From positions 1,054,501-1,118,500 of the forward strand of contig JACCIC010000099.1 in assembly GCA_018907035.1 (NCBI GenBank): 64,000 nucleotides of DNA. The letters are read 5' to 3'. The position numbers and the translations under genes are program-made. Every line of letters starts with the position of its first letter. The stretch's first letter is position 1. The notes under the pieces were generated by a model. It was given only the letters and a program-made list of their open reading frames with translations, made no database searches and had not been told where the DNA came from. The DNA comes from Sycobia sp. Sy_11. Its lineage: Eukaryota; Arthropoda; Insecta; Hymenoptera; Epichrysomallidae. Positions 48,724 through 57,724 of this stretch are shown piece after piece.

Positions 48724-49008
48724 ATGGTAGGAACTCTGTCGCGAAATAACCGTACATATATCGAAGAATTACAAGAGGCCTGTGCGGAGACACATAGGAA
48801 TACCAATTTCTTGTTGCGAAAAATTACCAGCGTAGAAGAACGAGTAGAGGAGCTGGAAAAAGAAAATGAGGAATTGAAAGCTTGGTTGGAAAAAACCTGG
48901 CAAATTACTGCACGCGCTTTCAGGGAACTGAACAATAAACGGTCCGTAAGCGAGTCAGATATAGAGTTCCTGGAAGAAGCCGTTAGGCAGCTAAACTTGG
49001 ACGACTAA
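48724..49008 (+). CDS. Leader ORF C, 94-aa coiled-coil protein
   Basis: An intact ATG-to-TAA frame encodes an acidic, helix-favouring protein. A heptad-like central region includes VEERVEELEKENEELKAW, followed by a short C-terminal helix-like segment. It looks like a parallel coiled-coil oligomeriser. It sits about 200 bp before gag, outside the usual Ty3/gypsy layout, and could be an accessory protein or a displaced N-terminal piece of Gag. I do not recognise a family. Confidence 0.5.
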   Translation: MVGTLSRNNRTYIEELQEACAETHRNTNFLLRKITSVEERVEELEKENEELKAWLEKTWQITARAFRELNNKRSVSESDIEFLEEAVRQLNLDD

Positions 49009-49222
49009 GAAAGGAGGAAACATTACTAATTAATATATTAATAATAAAGTTAATTAAGCGGTACGGTCGTTGACTAGCCCTGCATTAATCTTATAACGTT
49101 ATAATGTTTTTTAATTAATAAGTTACTAACTTTAGTTATTCTTTTTGCGATATAATACATACTACTGATTCTAATACCGATTTTAACGCGAAAATTTGAC
49201 ACCAGCTATATAATAAAGACGC

Positions 49223-50691
49223 ATGTCTGAACAGCGTGTCACTAGAAGTCGGGCAGATAAGAGTAAATTCTGCCTAGACTATATCGACAACTTCGACCCT
49301 TTTGCGCCAACTAAAGAGATCCCGAGGGATGTAGAAATAAAGCCTCCACCGCGAGCGTTACAAGGAACGATCTATCTTTTGGAAGACTCTGTCCTAGAAC
49401 CTACCGCGCAATCGGAAAAATCGGCTGATAATAAGCAAAAGGAGGAATCTAAAAACCCCGATATACATATATCAGACAATAACCGAGACCACCTAACAAT
49501 GACTACGCAATCAGTCCCACTGAAGGACGTGCTTAAGGTGGTGCCTGTATTTGACGGGCGTAACATCACCCTGAGCGAGTTCTTCGAAGGCTGCGATGAA
49601 GCATTAGAAATCATAGACGCGACCAATGAACCAAGTTTTGTAAGGTTGTTGCGGGCACGCGTGACAGGGGAGGCAAGGCAAGCGACAGACATTCAACACT
49701 GTCGCAGCTTTAAAAGATTATCTGGAGACCATATACGCGCCTCCTCGAACCGTTCAGTAATTAATCGGCGAATTGGGAACGGAATTCCAACGAGATAATG
49801 AAAATGTAATATCTTTTGCAAACCGCGTTAAAGATTTAGGCCGTCGACTCTTAGAGGCAGAGAGAGCCCATGTAGGCTCTGTAACGGAAGCGATGCGACG
49901 GGAAGCCTAAGCTACGTTGATCACCTGCTTTCGCAAAGGATTAAAGAAAGAAATAGATAGGATTATCGGTGCAGCGGACCACCGATCTCAACGCTATTAT
50001 AAATAAAGCCATACAAGAAGAAAGAGATCTCGACGAGCGTAACTTGCTAAGAGATCTGAGCCGTAAGCTTACAATTCGAGGTAAAGAAGATAAGAAAAGG
50101 GCATATGTCTGCCAATTAGACCAGCCTCCTACTGAGCAACGAAAGGTAACATGCGAGCGTTGCGGGCGATTCGGACATCAAGCTCGCAATTGTCCAACAC
50201 ACGGAGCAAATAAGTCGCTCACGACTATATGCCAGCTGTGTGATGCAGCGGGACACGTAGCTATCGCCTGCCCCAACCGCGTCATGTGCCAAATATGCAA
50301 TTTAAGAGGCCATACAGCCAAAAACTGTAGGCCTCCTGAGAGATGTTTTCGGTGTAACGAGCCCGGACATAGAGCGGGATCGTGTCCACTGACTGCCAGA
50401 ACAGGAGCTCATCAGCAAATTAATACCCCTTACCGGGCGATTTGCAGGAAATGCAATCGACCTGGACACATAACCTCGTCCTGCCCCTCCTCGCAAAGCT
50501 GCGCCTACTGCAAAAATAGGGGGCACCATATAAACGAATGCAGGACACGTATGTATAATGAGAAAATGCGAACGGGAAACTTGAACGGTGCCTCCATGCC
50601 CAGAGCGCAGCCAATGGCACCGCTCGACACTATGTGCTCTACCAATGTTGCAAGGATGGAGGAGGAAGCATCCGAGTTGCAACCACTGTAA
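49223..50691 (+). pseudogene. gag, broken, with six CCHC zinc knuckles
   Basis: The frame starts at ATG 49223 and reads about 160 residues, including LKDVLKVVPVFDGRNI typical of the capsid N-terminus. It then shifts frame near 49700. The continuing capsid frame has TAA stops at 49758-49760 and 49908-49910 and a second shift near 49975. From 49969 to 50691 a nucleocapsid-like region carries six CX2CX4HX4C knuckles: CERCGRFGHQARNC, CQLCDAAGHVAIAC, CQICNLRGHTAKNC, CFRCNEPGHRAGSC, CRKCNRPGHITSSC and CAYCKNRGHHINEC. Gag packages element RNA. Most retroelement Gags have one to three knuckles, so six is unusual. Confidence 0.8.
50574..50625 (+). promoter_or_regulatory. -1 ribosomal frameshift signal (gag/pol)
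   Basis: The heptamer GGGAAAC (50574-50580) reads G_GGA_AAC in the gag frame, the X_XXY_YYZ form. Six nucleotides later a stem GGTGCC (50587-50592) / GGCACC (50616-50621) can form. GAGC in its loop (50603-50606) can pair with GCTC just 3' (50622-50625), giving an H-type pseudoknot. The pol frame is exactly -1 relative to gag and opens at 50562. Confidence 0.75.
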
Positions 50692-51980
50692 GGGCAGAAG
50701 TGCTACCCCATGTTATCTTAAAATTCGGAATTGAGAAGATCACATTTTTAATCGACTTAGGTTCACATGGGAACATTATTAAGCAAGGGAAACTGCCAGA
50801 CGGTATAGCTATCGACACGACTGCGGTTACGAGATTAAAAGGAATAACGGATAATGTGATCAAATCTCTAGGTACCGCTGTAATTAAAGGTTTCAGTAAG
50901 TCGTTAAGCTTCCACGTCGTAGAGGAAAATTTTAAACTTCCGTATGATGGCATATTGGGGATGAACTTCCTCGTCCAACTTGAGGCAATAGCAGATTTCA
51001 AAAGAAATGTGTTAAAGATCAGAGATCACGAACTTACGTTAGGCTTTGAGAACGATCCGGGGCGGAACAACTCGAAAATACTCAATACTAATTTTTCCGG
51101 AAACCACAATAAGTTCTTATTTTTAGACTGGAACGGAGTATTAATTTTGATCGACACCGGATGCGAAGCGAGCATCATTAAGGCGAAAGTACTACCGTCA
51201 ATAAACAACATTGACACAACCCACGAGACCTATCTAAAGGGAATTGACGGGTTATTGATGCCTCCGTTCGGTGTCGCCCCGCTTAATATATTAGGTATAG
51301 AATCAAACGTAACTGTATTACCAAACAACAGCGCTATACCATATGATGCAATTTTAGGAACCGACTTTTTACGCAAGGCTAACGCTGTTATTGATTTCGG
51401 AGAAATGATACTTATGATTAAAAATGAAAAAGCCAAATTAGATTTCCTGTGCGACGAGGATGTATTAACATATTATAACAGAGAACCCGAATCAGGAGCA
51501 CCATGTGATACGGAATTTGAAAATTTGAAATCTCTAATGCGGTTCGATAATACTAATTTTCAAGAGTTTGACTGGAGTAACGGAGACTACAATAATCTTT
51601 TTTTAGCGTCCGAACTATGCGAGGACCTATCCAAATACTCTGACCGTCTAAATAATTTAATATATCTCACGCAAATTGATAAGTTAGAGGAAAAAGAATA
51701 CGAACAAGCGGCGAAATTGTTGAGAAATAACTCGGATCGGTTTTATCTCGAGGGTGACGAGCTTACTACAACTAACGTAGTGGCTCATAAGATCCCCACA
51801 ACCAACGATACTCCAGTGAGTACGCGTCAATACAGATTGCCGCATGCTCTGAAAGATGAAGTGAACCGACAAGTGAACGAATTACTGCAGAAAGGCGTAA
51901 TCAGGCACTCTAGAAGTAGCTATTCATCAGCGCTTTGGGTCGTACCGAAAAAACAATCGGCTGATAATAAACCACGCTGA
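50634..51980 (+). CDS. pol N-terminal part: tandem retropepsins plus start of RT
   Basis: The frame is uninterrupted for 448 residues (open from 50562; the GTG at 50634 is not a real start, since translation should enter by -1 frameshift from gag). Two homologous aspartic protease domains follow one another. The first (about 27-137) has FLIDLGSHGNIIK with Asp41 and YDGILGMNFL. The second (about 160-275) has ILIDTGCEASIIK with Asp174 and YDAILGTDFL. Both share LP...IDTT..T.LKGI between these motifs. The first has Leu for the Thr of DTG. After a linker, RT begins (VIRHSRSSYSSALWVVPKK) and is cut off at 51980. Retropepsins process Gag-Pol. Confidence 0.82.
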   Translation: MLYQCCKDGGGSIRVATTVRAEVLPHVILKFGIEKITFLIDLGSHGNIIKQGKLPDGIAIDTTAVTRLKGITDNVIKSLGTAVIKGFSKSLSFHVVEENFKLPYDGILGMNFLVQLEAIADFKRNVLKIRDHELTLGFENDPGRNNSKILNTNFSGNHNKFLFLDWNGVLILIDTGCEASIIKAKVLPSINNIDTTHETYLKGIDGLLMPPFGVAPLNILGIESNVTVLPNNSAIPYDAILGTDFLRKANAVIDFGEMILMIKNEKAKLDFLCDEDVLTYYNREPESGAPCDTEFENLKSLMRFDNTNFQEFDWSNGDYNNLFLASELCEDLSKYSDRLNNLIYLTQIDKLEEKEYEQAAKLLRNNSDRFYLEGDELTTTNVVAHKIPTTNDTPVSTRQYRLPHALKDEVNRQVNELLQKGVIRHSRSSYSSALWVVPKKQSADNKPR

Positions 51981-52034
51981 AGTCATGAGTATTTTTCAAA
52001 ATGAATTTAAGGACACCAATATAAAGATAACATT
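51981..52034 (+). other. Deletion junction: RT and RNase H missing
   Basis: RT fingers end at about 51975 and integrase coding resumes at about 52035. The RT catalytic core and the whole RNase H domain, normally more than 1 kb, are absent. A few tens of unassigned bases mark the junction. Confidence 0.75.
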
Positions 52035-53141
52035 TGGAAAGGCACATTAAAATTTGTCCCGCCTGATCGTCGAGATGAAATTTTCTATGAATACCATAAC
52101 TCGCCGATTGGCGGCCACCGAGGTGTTTCTAAAACGTACAATCGTATCAGGCAAGAGTACTACTGGGATAACTGAAAGGCAGATGTGCAAAGACGCATTC
52201 AGCAATGTATAGATTGTCAACTAAAGAAACTCGTACGGGTAAAGACAAGACAACCCATGATTATTACGGACACACCGGGTACTACATTCGAGAAAATAGC
52301 GCTCGATATAGTGGGCCCATTATCAAGAACGAGACTCGGAAATGAGTATATCCTAATAATGCAAGATCAGTTATCAAAATATGGCATAGCCGTCCCGCTG
52401 CCGAACGCTTTGGCATCCACAATTTCCGATGCATTCATAAAGAAATGCATCTGTATCTTCGGTGCTCCGAAAGTGATACTTACCGATCAAGGCAGAAATT
52501 TTTTGAGTAGTTTAATGCAGAGAGTAGCAAAGAGATTTAGAATAAAGAAAGTCAGAACAACTGCATTCCATCCCCAGTCTAATGGGTCCCTAGAACGGTC
52601 TCATCACGCGTTAGAAGAATTTCTCAAACAATATACGGAAAAAGATTCCGAATGGGATGAATGGGTGGAAATAGCGATGCTCAATTACAATACGTGTGTA
52701 TAGGAAAAGCACCAAGCATACGCCGTTTGAAGTAGTTTTTGGTAAACTAGCTAGACTTCTCTCAAACGACCCACTTCGCGAAGCCGATTTGGTTCCAACC
52801 TATCAAGGTTATGTCAAGGAATTAGTCGTGAGACTAACAGAGATAAAAAAATTAATAACATTATCAAATCGAAAGAAAAATCGAAAGAACGGTATGACCG
52901 TCACATTAAAGAGGTAAAATTTAGAGTAGGCGACTATGTGTTTTTACTAAGCGGTCCGAAACCTGCGAAATTATCAAATCAATATTCCGGTCCGTTCCGT
53001 ATATTAGAGATCATCGGCAAAAACAATATAAAAATACAATATAAAAAGGGCGGAAAAATTGTTCACGCGAATAGATTGCGAATATCGTATATTAATAACG
53101 ACGCAAAAAACGTTGAAACTAAAATTAATAATAATCCGTAA
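52035..53141 (+). pseudogene. Integrase, broken but with DDE residues retained
   Basis: The N-terminal zinc domain spans about 52035-52240 (HNSPIGGH, then CIDC). A TGA at 52173-52175 interrupts it. The catalytic core has Asp in LDIVGPL (52305), Asp in LTDQGRNF (52485) and Glu in NGSLERSH (52593), with exact D-35-E spacing. A frameshift at about 52695 moves on to KHTPFEVVFG, and another near 52850 leads into a C-terminal domain with KFRVGDYVFLL and YSGPFRILEI (GPY/F domain, characteristic of Ty3/gypsy). The enzyme would insert element DNA into chromosomes, but the breaks make this copy inactive. Confidence 0.85.
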
Positions 53142-53676
53142 ACATAAGCATAACTGGCAGTCTCAATTAAAGAATATATGGATATACGAAGTACGTATGT
53201 ACGTGCGAATATATGCATATATTCAAAATAAAAAAAACAAAACACAAAAAAAATCGTAAATATATATAAAAATAAAAAAAAAAACCTTCTTTTTGATACG
53301 AACCTAGAGCGTCAAAATTATTACTGCGATAATGAATGTAAAGCGTATTAAGATAGTTTAAGATGTTTGTACTAAGTTGCATACTAGCGTGAAATTGATT
53401 AAATATATCTATTTGGAGATACACCGTAACCACCTTCGCGATCGATATTTGTAACCTTAACATTGTAAGTAGAATTAATAGCGCCTATAACTAGAAGAAA
53501 GAAAAGTCCAGAGTTCAGTCAGCCAGTACGTGAAAATTACTCATACTTGTCACCGTCGAACGAGTAACAAACCAAACTACCAAGAAGAGTCCAACACTAT
53601 ACCAATGGTTACAACAACTCAGCGTGATGGTTGTTTGGATCTTTTCAAGCCCCAACCAACCATTTAAGGTTGCGGG
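53142..53676. other. Retroelement 3' untranslated region, no env
   Basis: About 0.5 kb of AT-rich DNA with no envelope-like frame. A purine run GAAGAAAGAAAAG lies near 53494-53506, about 170 bases before the 3' LTR. The sequence adjoining the LTR (AAGGTTGCGGG) is only a weak polypurine tract. Confidence 0.5.
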
Positions 53677-53697
53677 TGTTGCGTCCAGCAACGACGT

Positions 53698-53749
<52 letters not shown>

Positions 53750-55947
53750 TACACATATATATAGATATACGCATTTACGTATCTACGTATATACGGCTGT
53801 GCGTGTAAATATTTACACAAGTGGTCATCCCCTTGTAGTTTCTTGCGCCGGGAATGTGCGCGGACGTTTGAGCGAGGAGGAGAGTAAAATAGAAATTGAG
53901 AGAAAGAAAGAAGAAAAGGGGCGAGCGTTTGGCAACATCGCGATTGCTCTGCCTACGGAATATATATATATATATATATATATCGGCGTATAAGATACGG
54001 TAAAAGAATATTCTAAAATTTTTCTGTGCCTAGAAATTGGAAAAGTGCAGACAGCGTCGAGTGACGAACTGCGCACGCCCCCCCCCCGTAATAAAAGTCA
54101 GATGCGGCCCAAACGAGGCTGCCTGGCTGCGGGCCCGCCGTAATGCGGCGTGAGCTGAAGTGCTTTCTCTCCTCCCCCCATCACCGATCGTACTTCCCCC
54201 CGCGGAAACTCGGGACGAGTGGAAGGCGCGCTAATGCGACTTTTATGACCCCCTCCCCCCTTTGTGTACACTAACGAATTTTGGGACGAAATACCAGCGA
54301 GAATGACACTACGAAGAAAACTAAGAATTTTAAAAGCAATTTATATAATGAATTAATATTTGAACATATAAGACCTGCTTCGAGGTCTTATGTTCTAAAT
54401 TTAGTAATTATAATTATTATCGCGAGAACTTACTTTTTGCGAACCGTAATTATTAATATAATATTAATTATTATTATTGTTATTGTTATTATTAATGATA
54501 TAAACTTATTTATTACCATGAATGGTAACCTTATTTTGATAGTTTTAATTATTAAAGCTGTACTACTAATTATATTTTGCGAACCACAGTTATTATTATA
54601 GTTTTTAATTATTATTATTATTATTAACAAAGTTAGTTATTATCGTGAGCGTTATCTTATTTTTAATCATTATTATAGTATATATAGTAAGGTTGATTAT
54701 TATTATCAGTGTTTATCTATTATTTTAATTATTATTATTGTTATTACGTTAATTATTACTAATTATATTTTGCGAACCTCAGTTATTATTATAGCTTTTA
54801 ATTATTATTATTATTATTAATAAAGTTAGTTATTATCGTGAGCGTTATCTTATTTTTAATCATTATTATAGTAAGGTTGATTATTATTATCAGTGTTTAC
54901 CTTATTATTTTAATTATTATTATTGTTATTCCGTTAATTACTATTAATCATGTTTATCTTACTTGTAAATCATTCTTTGGATATTATTACCAAGATCATT
55001 ATTATTAAGATTTTTACCATTACTATCAGTAGTTATTATTACAATTATTATTTTTAGTATTAATATTCATGTTTTTAACGCGTATTCACCAATATAAAAC
55101 GTAATAGTTCATAAGAGTATGTTATTTTATATTAGCATTATAGGTAATCAATAATTATTATTTTAATAATTATATTTTTATCAAATATTAAATAAGTTAT
55201 TTATAATTCACGACGACGCCTAGGTTCGCTCCACGTAGTTATACGAAAAGTCTTTGTCGAGCAAAAGAGAAAGTAACAATCATAATAATATTTGTACGAG
55301 ATGAAGGGAAGTATAATATTCCTATAATAAAAAAACGTCCCTTCATCTCTCCCACCACCATGTATTTTGTCAGCGGAGAAAATTTCGGCGGCGTCGCGCC
55401 CCGACTATAAATACGGGCCCGCTGGACCGCGAAAAGCAGACTGCCGGTCGCGTTTGCGTAGCGTAGAATTTATTTCTTGTATTTTCGTAATACTATATAA
55501 AATTATAAAATAAAAAGTAAGGACTATATATTTATTTTTAATAGTTTTAACTTTACTATAGAGTTCTTTTTACCTTTGTATTCCGCGATACGCGCGCTTA
55601 TTTTTAGGGCGGGAGACACGAGTCAAGGAGACAGAAAGCTGTCGCTGGACCCGTAGACTCCGCTAAAGATAAGCGCGACGACCCGAGGTAATAGCGGGAG
55701 GCCGAACGCGTGCCGCTGCTACCCTTGGGGGATAATTGGAGCCGTCGCCGCTCCAACCAGCGTCGAAATCGCACCGCGTCGCGCCGCGCCCTCGCGAAAT
55801 AAGTGTATCCACGATCTGCCCCGCGTGTCCCCGGCTTCAACACGCGAAAGCGTTGGCCGAAAAACAAGGGGGCATTTGCCGGTAAATAACGGCTTAAAAT
55901 CGCCGTTAAGATTACCCGGGTGGCACCAACTTCGGTTGGACGTCACA
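53677..55947 (+). repeat. 3' LTR (2271 bp)
   Basis: Homologous along its length to 43539-45825, with the same TGTTGCG start and GTCACA end, a shorter (TA)n at 53701-53746, and the same U3 duplication. It is followed directly by the ATGT target duplication. Confidence 0.9.
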
Positions 55948-55951
55948 ATGT

Positions 55952-56409
55952 TAAAAAAAACCAATTCAATAACCAGAAAAATCTGATAATTGTCGTCTCT
56001 AATCTTTTTACAAATGCTTTTGGCACTATTTTCATACTTTTGGGATGTGACGTCGGAATCTACAACTTTGACGCCTACCTTATATTTATTCTAAGGCACG
56101 AACCTCAACTGCTCGGGCAAAAGCACGAGGATTTACTCCGCCAACCTAAAGGGAAAGATGGAGACGGTTATTTTTGTTTTTTCCAATACTAACTCTTTTC
56201 TTCTGGTTACAAACCAAGGTAGCTTTAGATTCAAAATGTCTTCCTTGTGGAAAACAGCTTGAATCTCAGCCTGGATAAACAGGTTCGCTTTTCTATTAAA
56301 AAATTATATAAGGATGATTGGAATTTTAGAAAGTACAATAAGAACTCTAGTATATGTTTTCTTTTTTTTACTTACTTTTATTCCTTAGTTATCAACCTCC
56401 TGATCCTCT

Positions 56410-56452
<43 letters not shown>

Positions 56453-57044
56453 ATGCTGGGCTGCCGGTGCTACTGGTGCTGGTCGGCGTCCTTGATGTTG
56501 CTGGGTAGGTGGACTTGTGAGAAAAAAACTGGAGTGATCGTCGAGTAGAGTAGTAGAGTAGTAGATTAGTAGCGTAGTAGTAATAGCAGAGTAGTAGTAG
56601 TAGTAGCAGAGTAGACCGAGTGCGTGAAAACCCGCTCCTTTTATAGTGGAGGCGCGGATAACTCCTATTGTTCGGGATATGTATCCCTATGATTGGCCCG
56701 GAACATTCGAGGGCCTGGGCCCGATAATAATAGCTTCTCTCGCTTTCTCTCCTAGATGGCATTAGGACTATTAAAATTACAGATATTTTTGTATTTCTTA
56801 ATATTAATATAAATTGTTATTTTTATTTATGTGATAACATTTTTATTCACTTTGGAGTAATGATGTATGTTATTATTACAATAATAACATTATCAATATA
56901 ATATGTTATCCCTTTATTTTTGGATAAGTATTAAAACATTATTGTTGTAATTACACATTTCCTTTTTAACAAATATTTTTACATTTTCTGTTTACAATCT
57001 AATTGTATGTCTCATAGTTTTTCATAAATTTATGTTTATAAATT

Positions 57045-57049
<5 letters not shown>
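55952..57049. other. Mixed DNA with (GA)n and (TAG)n, no recognised gene
   Basis: Contains (GA)n at about 56414-56448 and TAG-rich repeats at about 56545-56612. On the minus strand there is a promoter-like pair: CCAATCA near 56690 and TATAAAAGG at 56645-56637. The minus-strand frame across this region is repeat-driven and has no recognisable domain. Confidence 0.45.

Positions 57050-57096
<47 letters not shown>
57050..57096. repeat. (TA)n microsatellite
   Basis: A 47-base TA tract that abuts a short GC-rich stretch. Confidence 0.95.
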
Positions 57097-57101
<5 letters not shown>

Positions 57102-57495
57102 CGGCAGCGTCGCGGTGATCATCCGTCCACCGGCGCCGATTATATTACTATATAACACCTTACCTGATTTTTGCGGAGCTCGTCTTCCTGAAAAGAGGGA
57201 AGGTGATGTATGCTACGAGACTGAGGCGTCTTTTACATAAGACTACTAATTAAAGATTTATTTAATTTTCTCAATAATATTACAATAAAACGGGTGAAGT
57301 AACCGTTGGGCGCCAGCTGAGGTACGGCTCTCACGCGCTACCGTGGTTTCAAGCTGTTATGGCCCCATCCTGATGACCGTCATCGTGCCCTCTTTCTAAA
57401 GCGACTTACCAGCGCTAAACGGTAGTCCCTATCTTAACCCGTGTCTTTTCCTACTTTATCCTAGCGAAGCTTGAAGCTCTCCGAAACTATTCTAA

Positions 57496-57720
57496 CTTGT
57501 CTAACTTAACTCTATTATGTTCTTAACTTACTCTAACAGAATTATATACTAACGAGGCTATTCTAACTATTATAACCTAACGCTGTTATCTTCTTAACTT
57601 AATCTAACGGAATTATATGCGAACGAAACTATTCGAATCTAACAAAACGAATCTAATGGTAACAAAACTAACCTAACGGTACTACCTAACGAGACTAACC
57701 TACTGCGACATCTTTTTGTC
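57496..57720. repeat. Imperfect tandem repeat, period about 78 bp
   Basis: Copies share TTCTTAACTTA-TCTAAC, a GGAATTATAT-CGAACGA-type segment and ACTATTC-ATCTAAC blocks. About two and a half copies are present. Function is unknown. Confidence 0.6.
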
Positions 57721-57724
57721 CCCG

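Larger units (their letters stand above)
43539..55947 (+). mobile_element. 12.4 kb Ty3/gypsy-type LTR retrotransposon, defective
   Basis: Two long direct repeats (43539-45825 and 53677-55947) begin TGT, end ACA and are flanked by the 4-bp target duplication ATGT (43535-43538 and 55948-55951). A primer binding site matching tRNA-Pro lies 6 nt after the left LTR. Internally there are leader ORFs, a GC-rich minisatellite, gag, protease (duplicated), a stub of RT, and integrase with a GPF-type C-terminal domain. The PR-RT-(RH)-IN order and the GPY/F domain point to Ty3/gypsy. Most of RT and all of RNase H are deleted, and gag and integrase carry stops and frameshifts. There is no env frame. A classical polypurine tract is not obvious immediately before the right LTR. 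Confidence 0.88.

Noticed and set aside
53142..53676. Search for an env gene between integrase and the 3' LTR
   Set aside because: No frame with a signal peptide, membrane segment or cleavage motif exists in the 0.5 kb available.
55948..56192. 90-residue + strand frame starting in the 3' LTR
   Set aside because: It begins inside the LTR and runs into flanking DNA, with no recognisable protein. It is the target-site flank rather than a gene.
56385..56762. 125-residue minus-strand frame with poly-Leu, poly-Tyr and Ser-Leu repeats
   Set aside because: The residues come from TAG and GA microsatellites, so it is not a credible protein.
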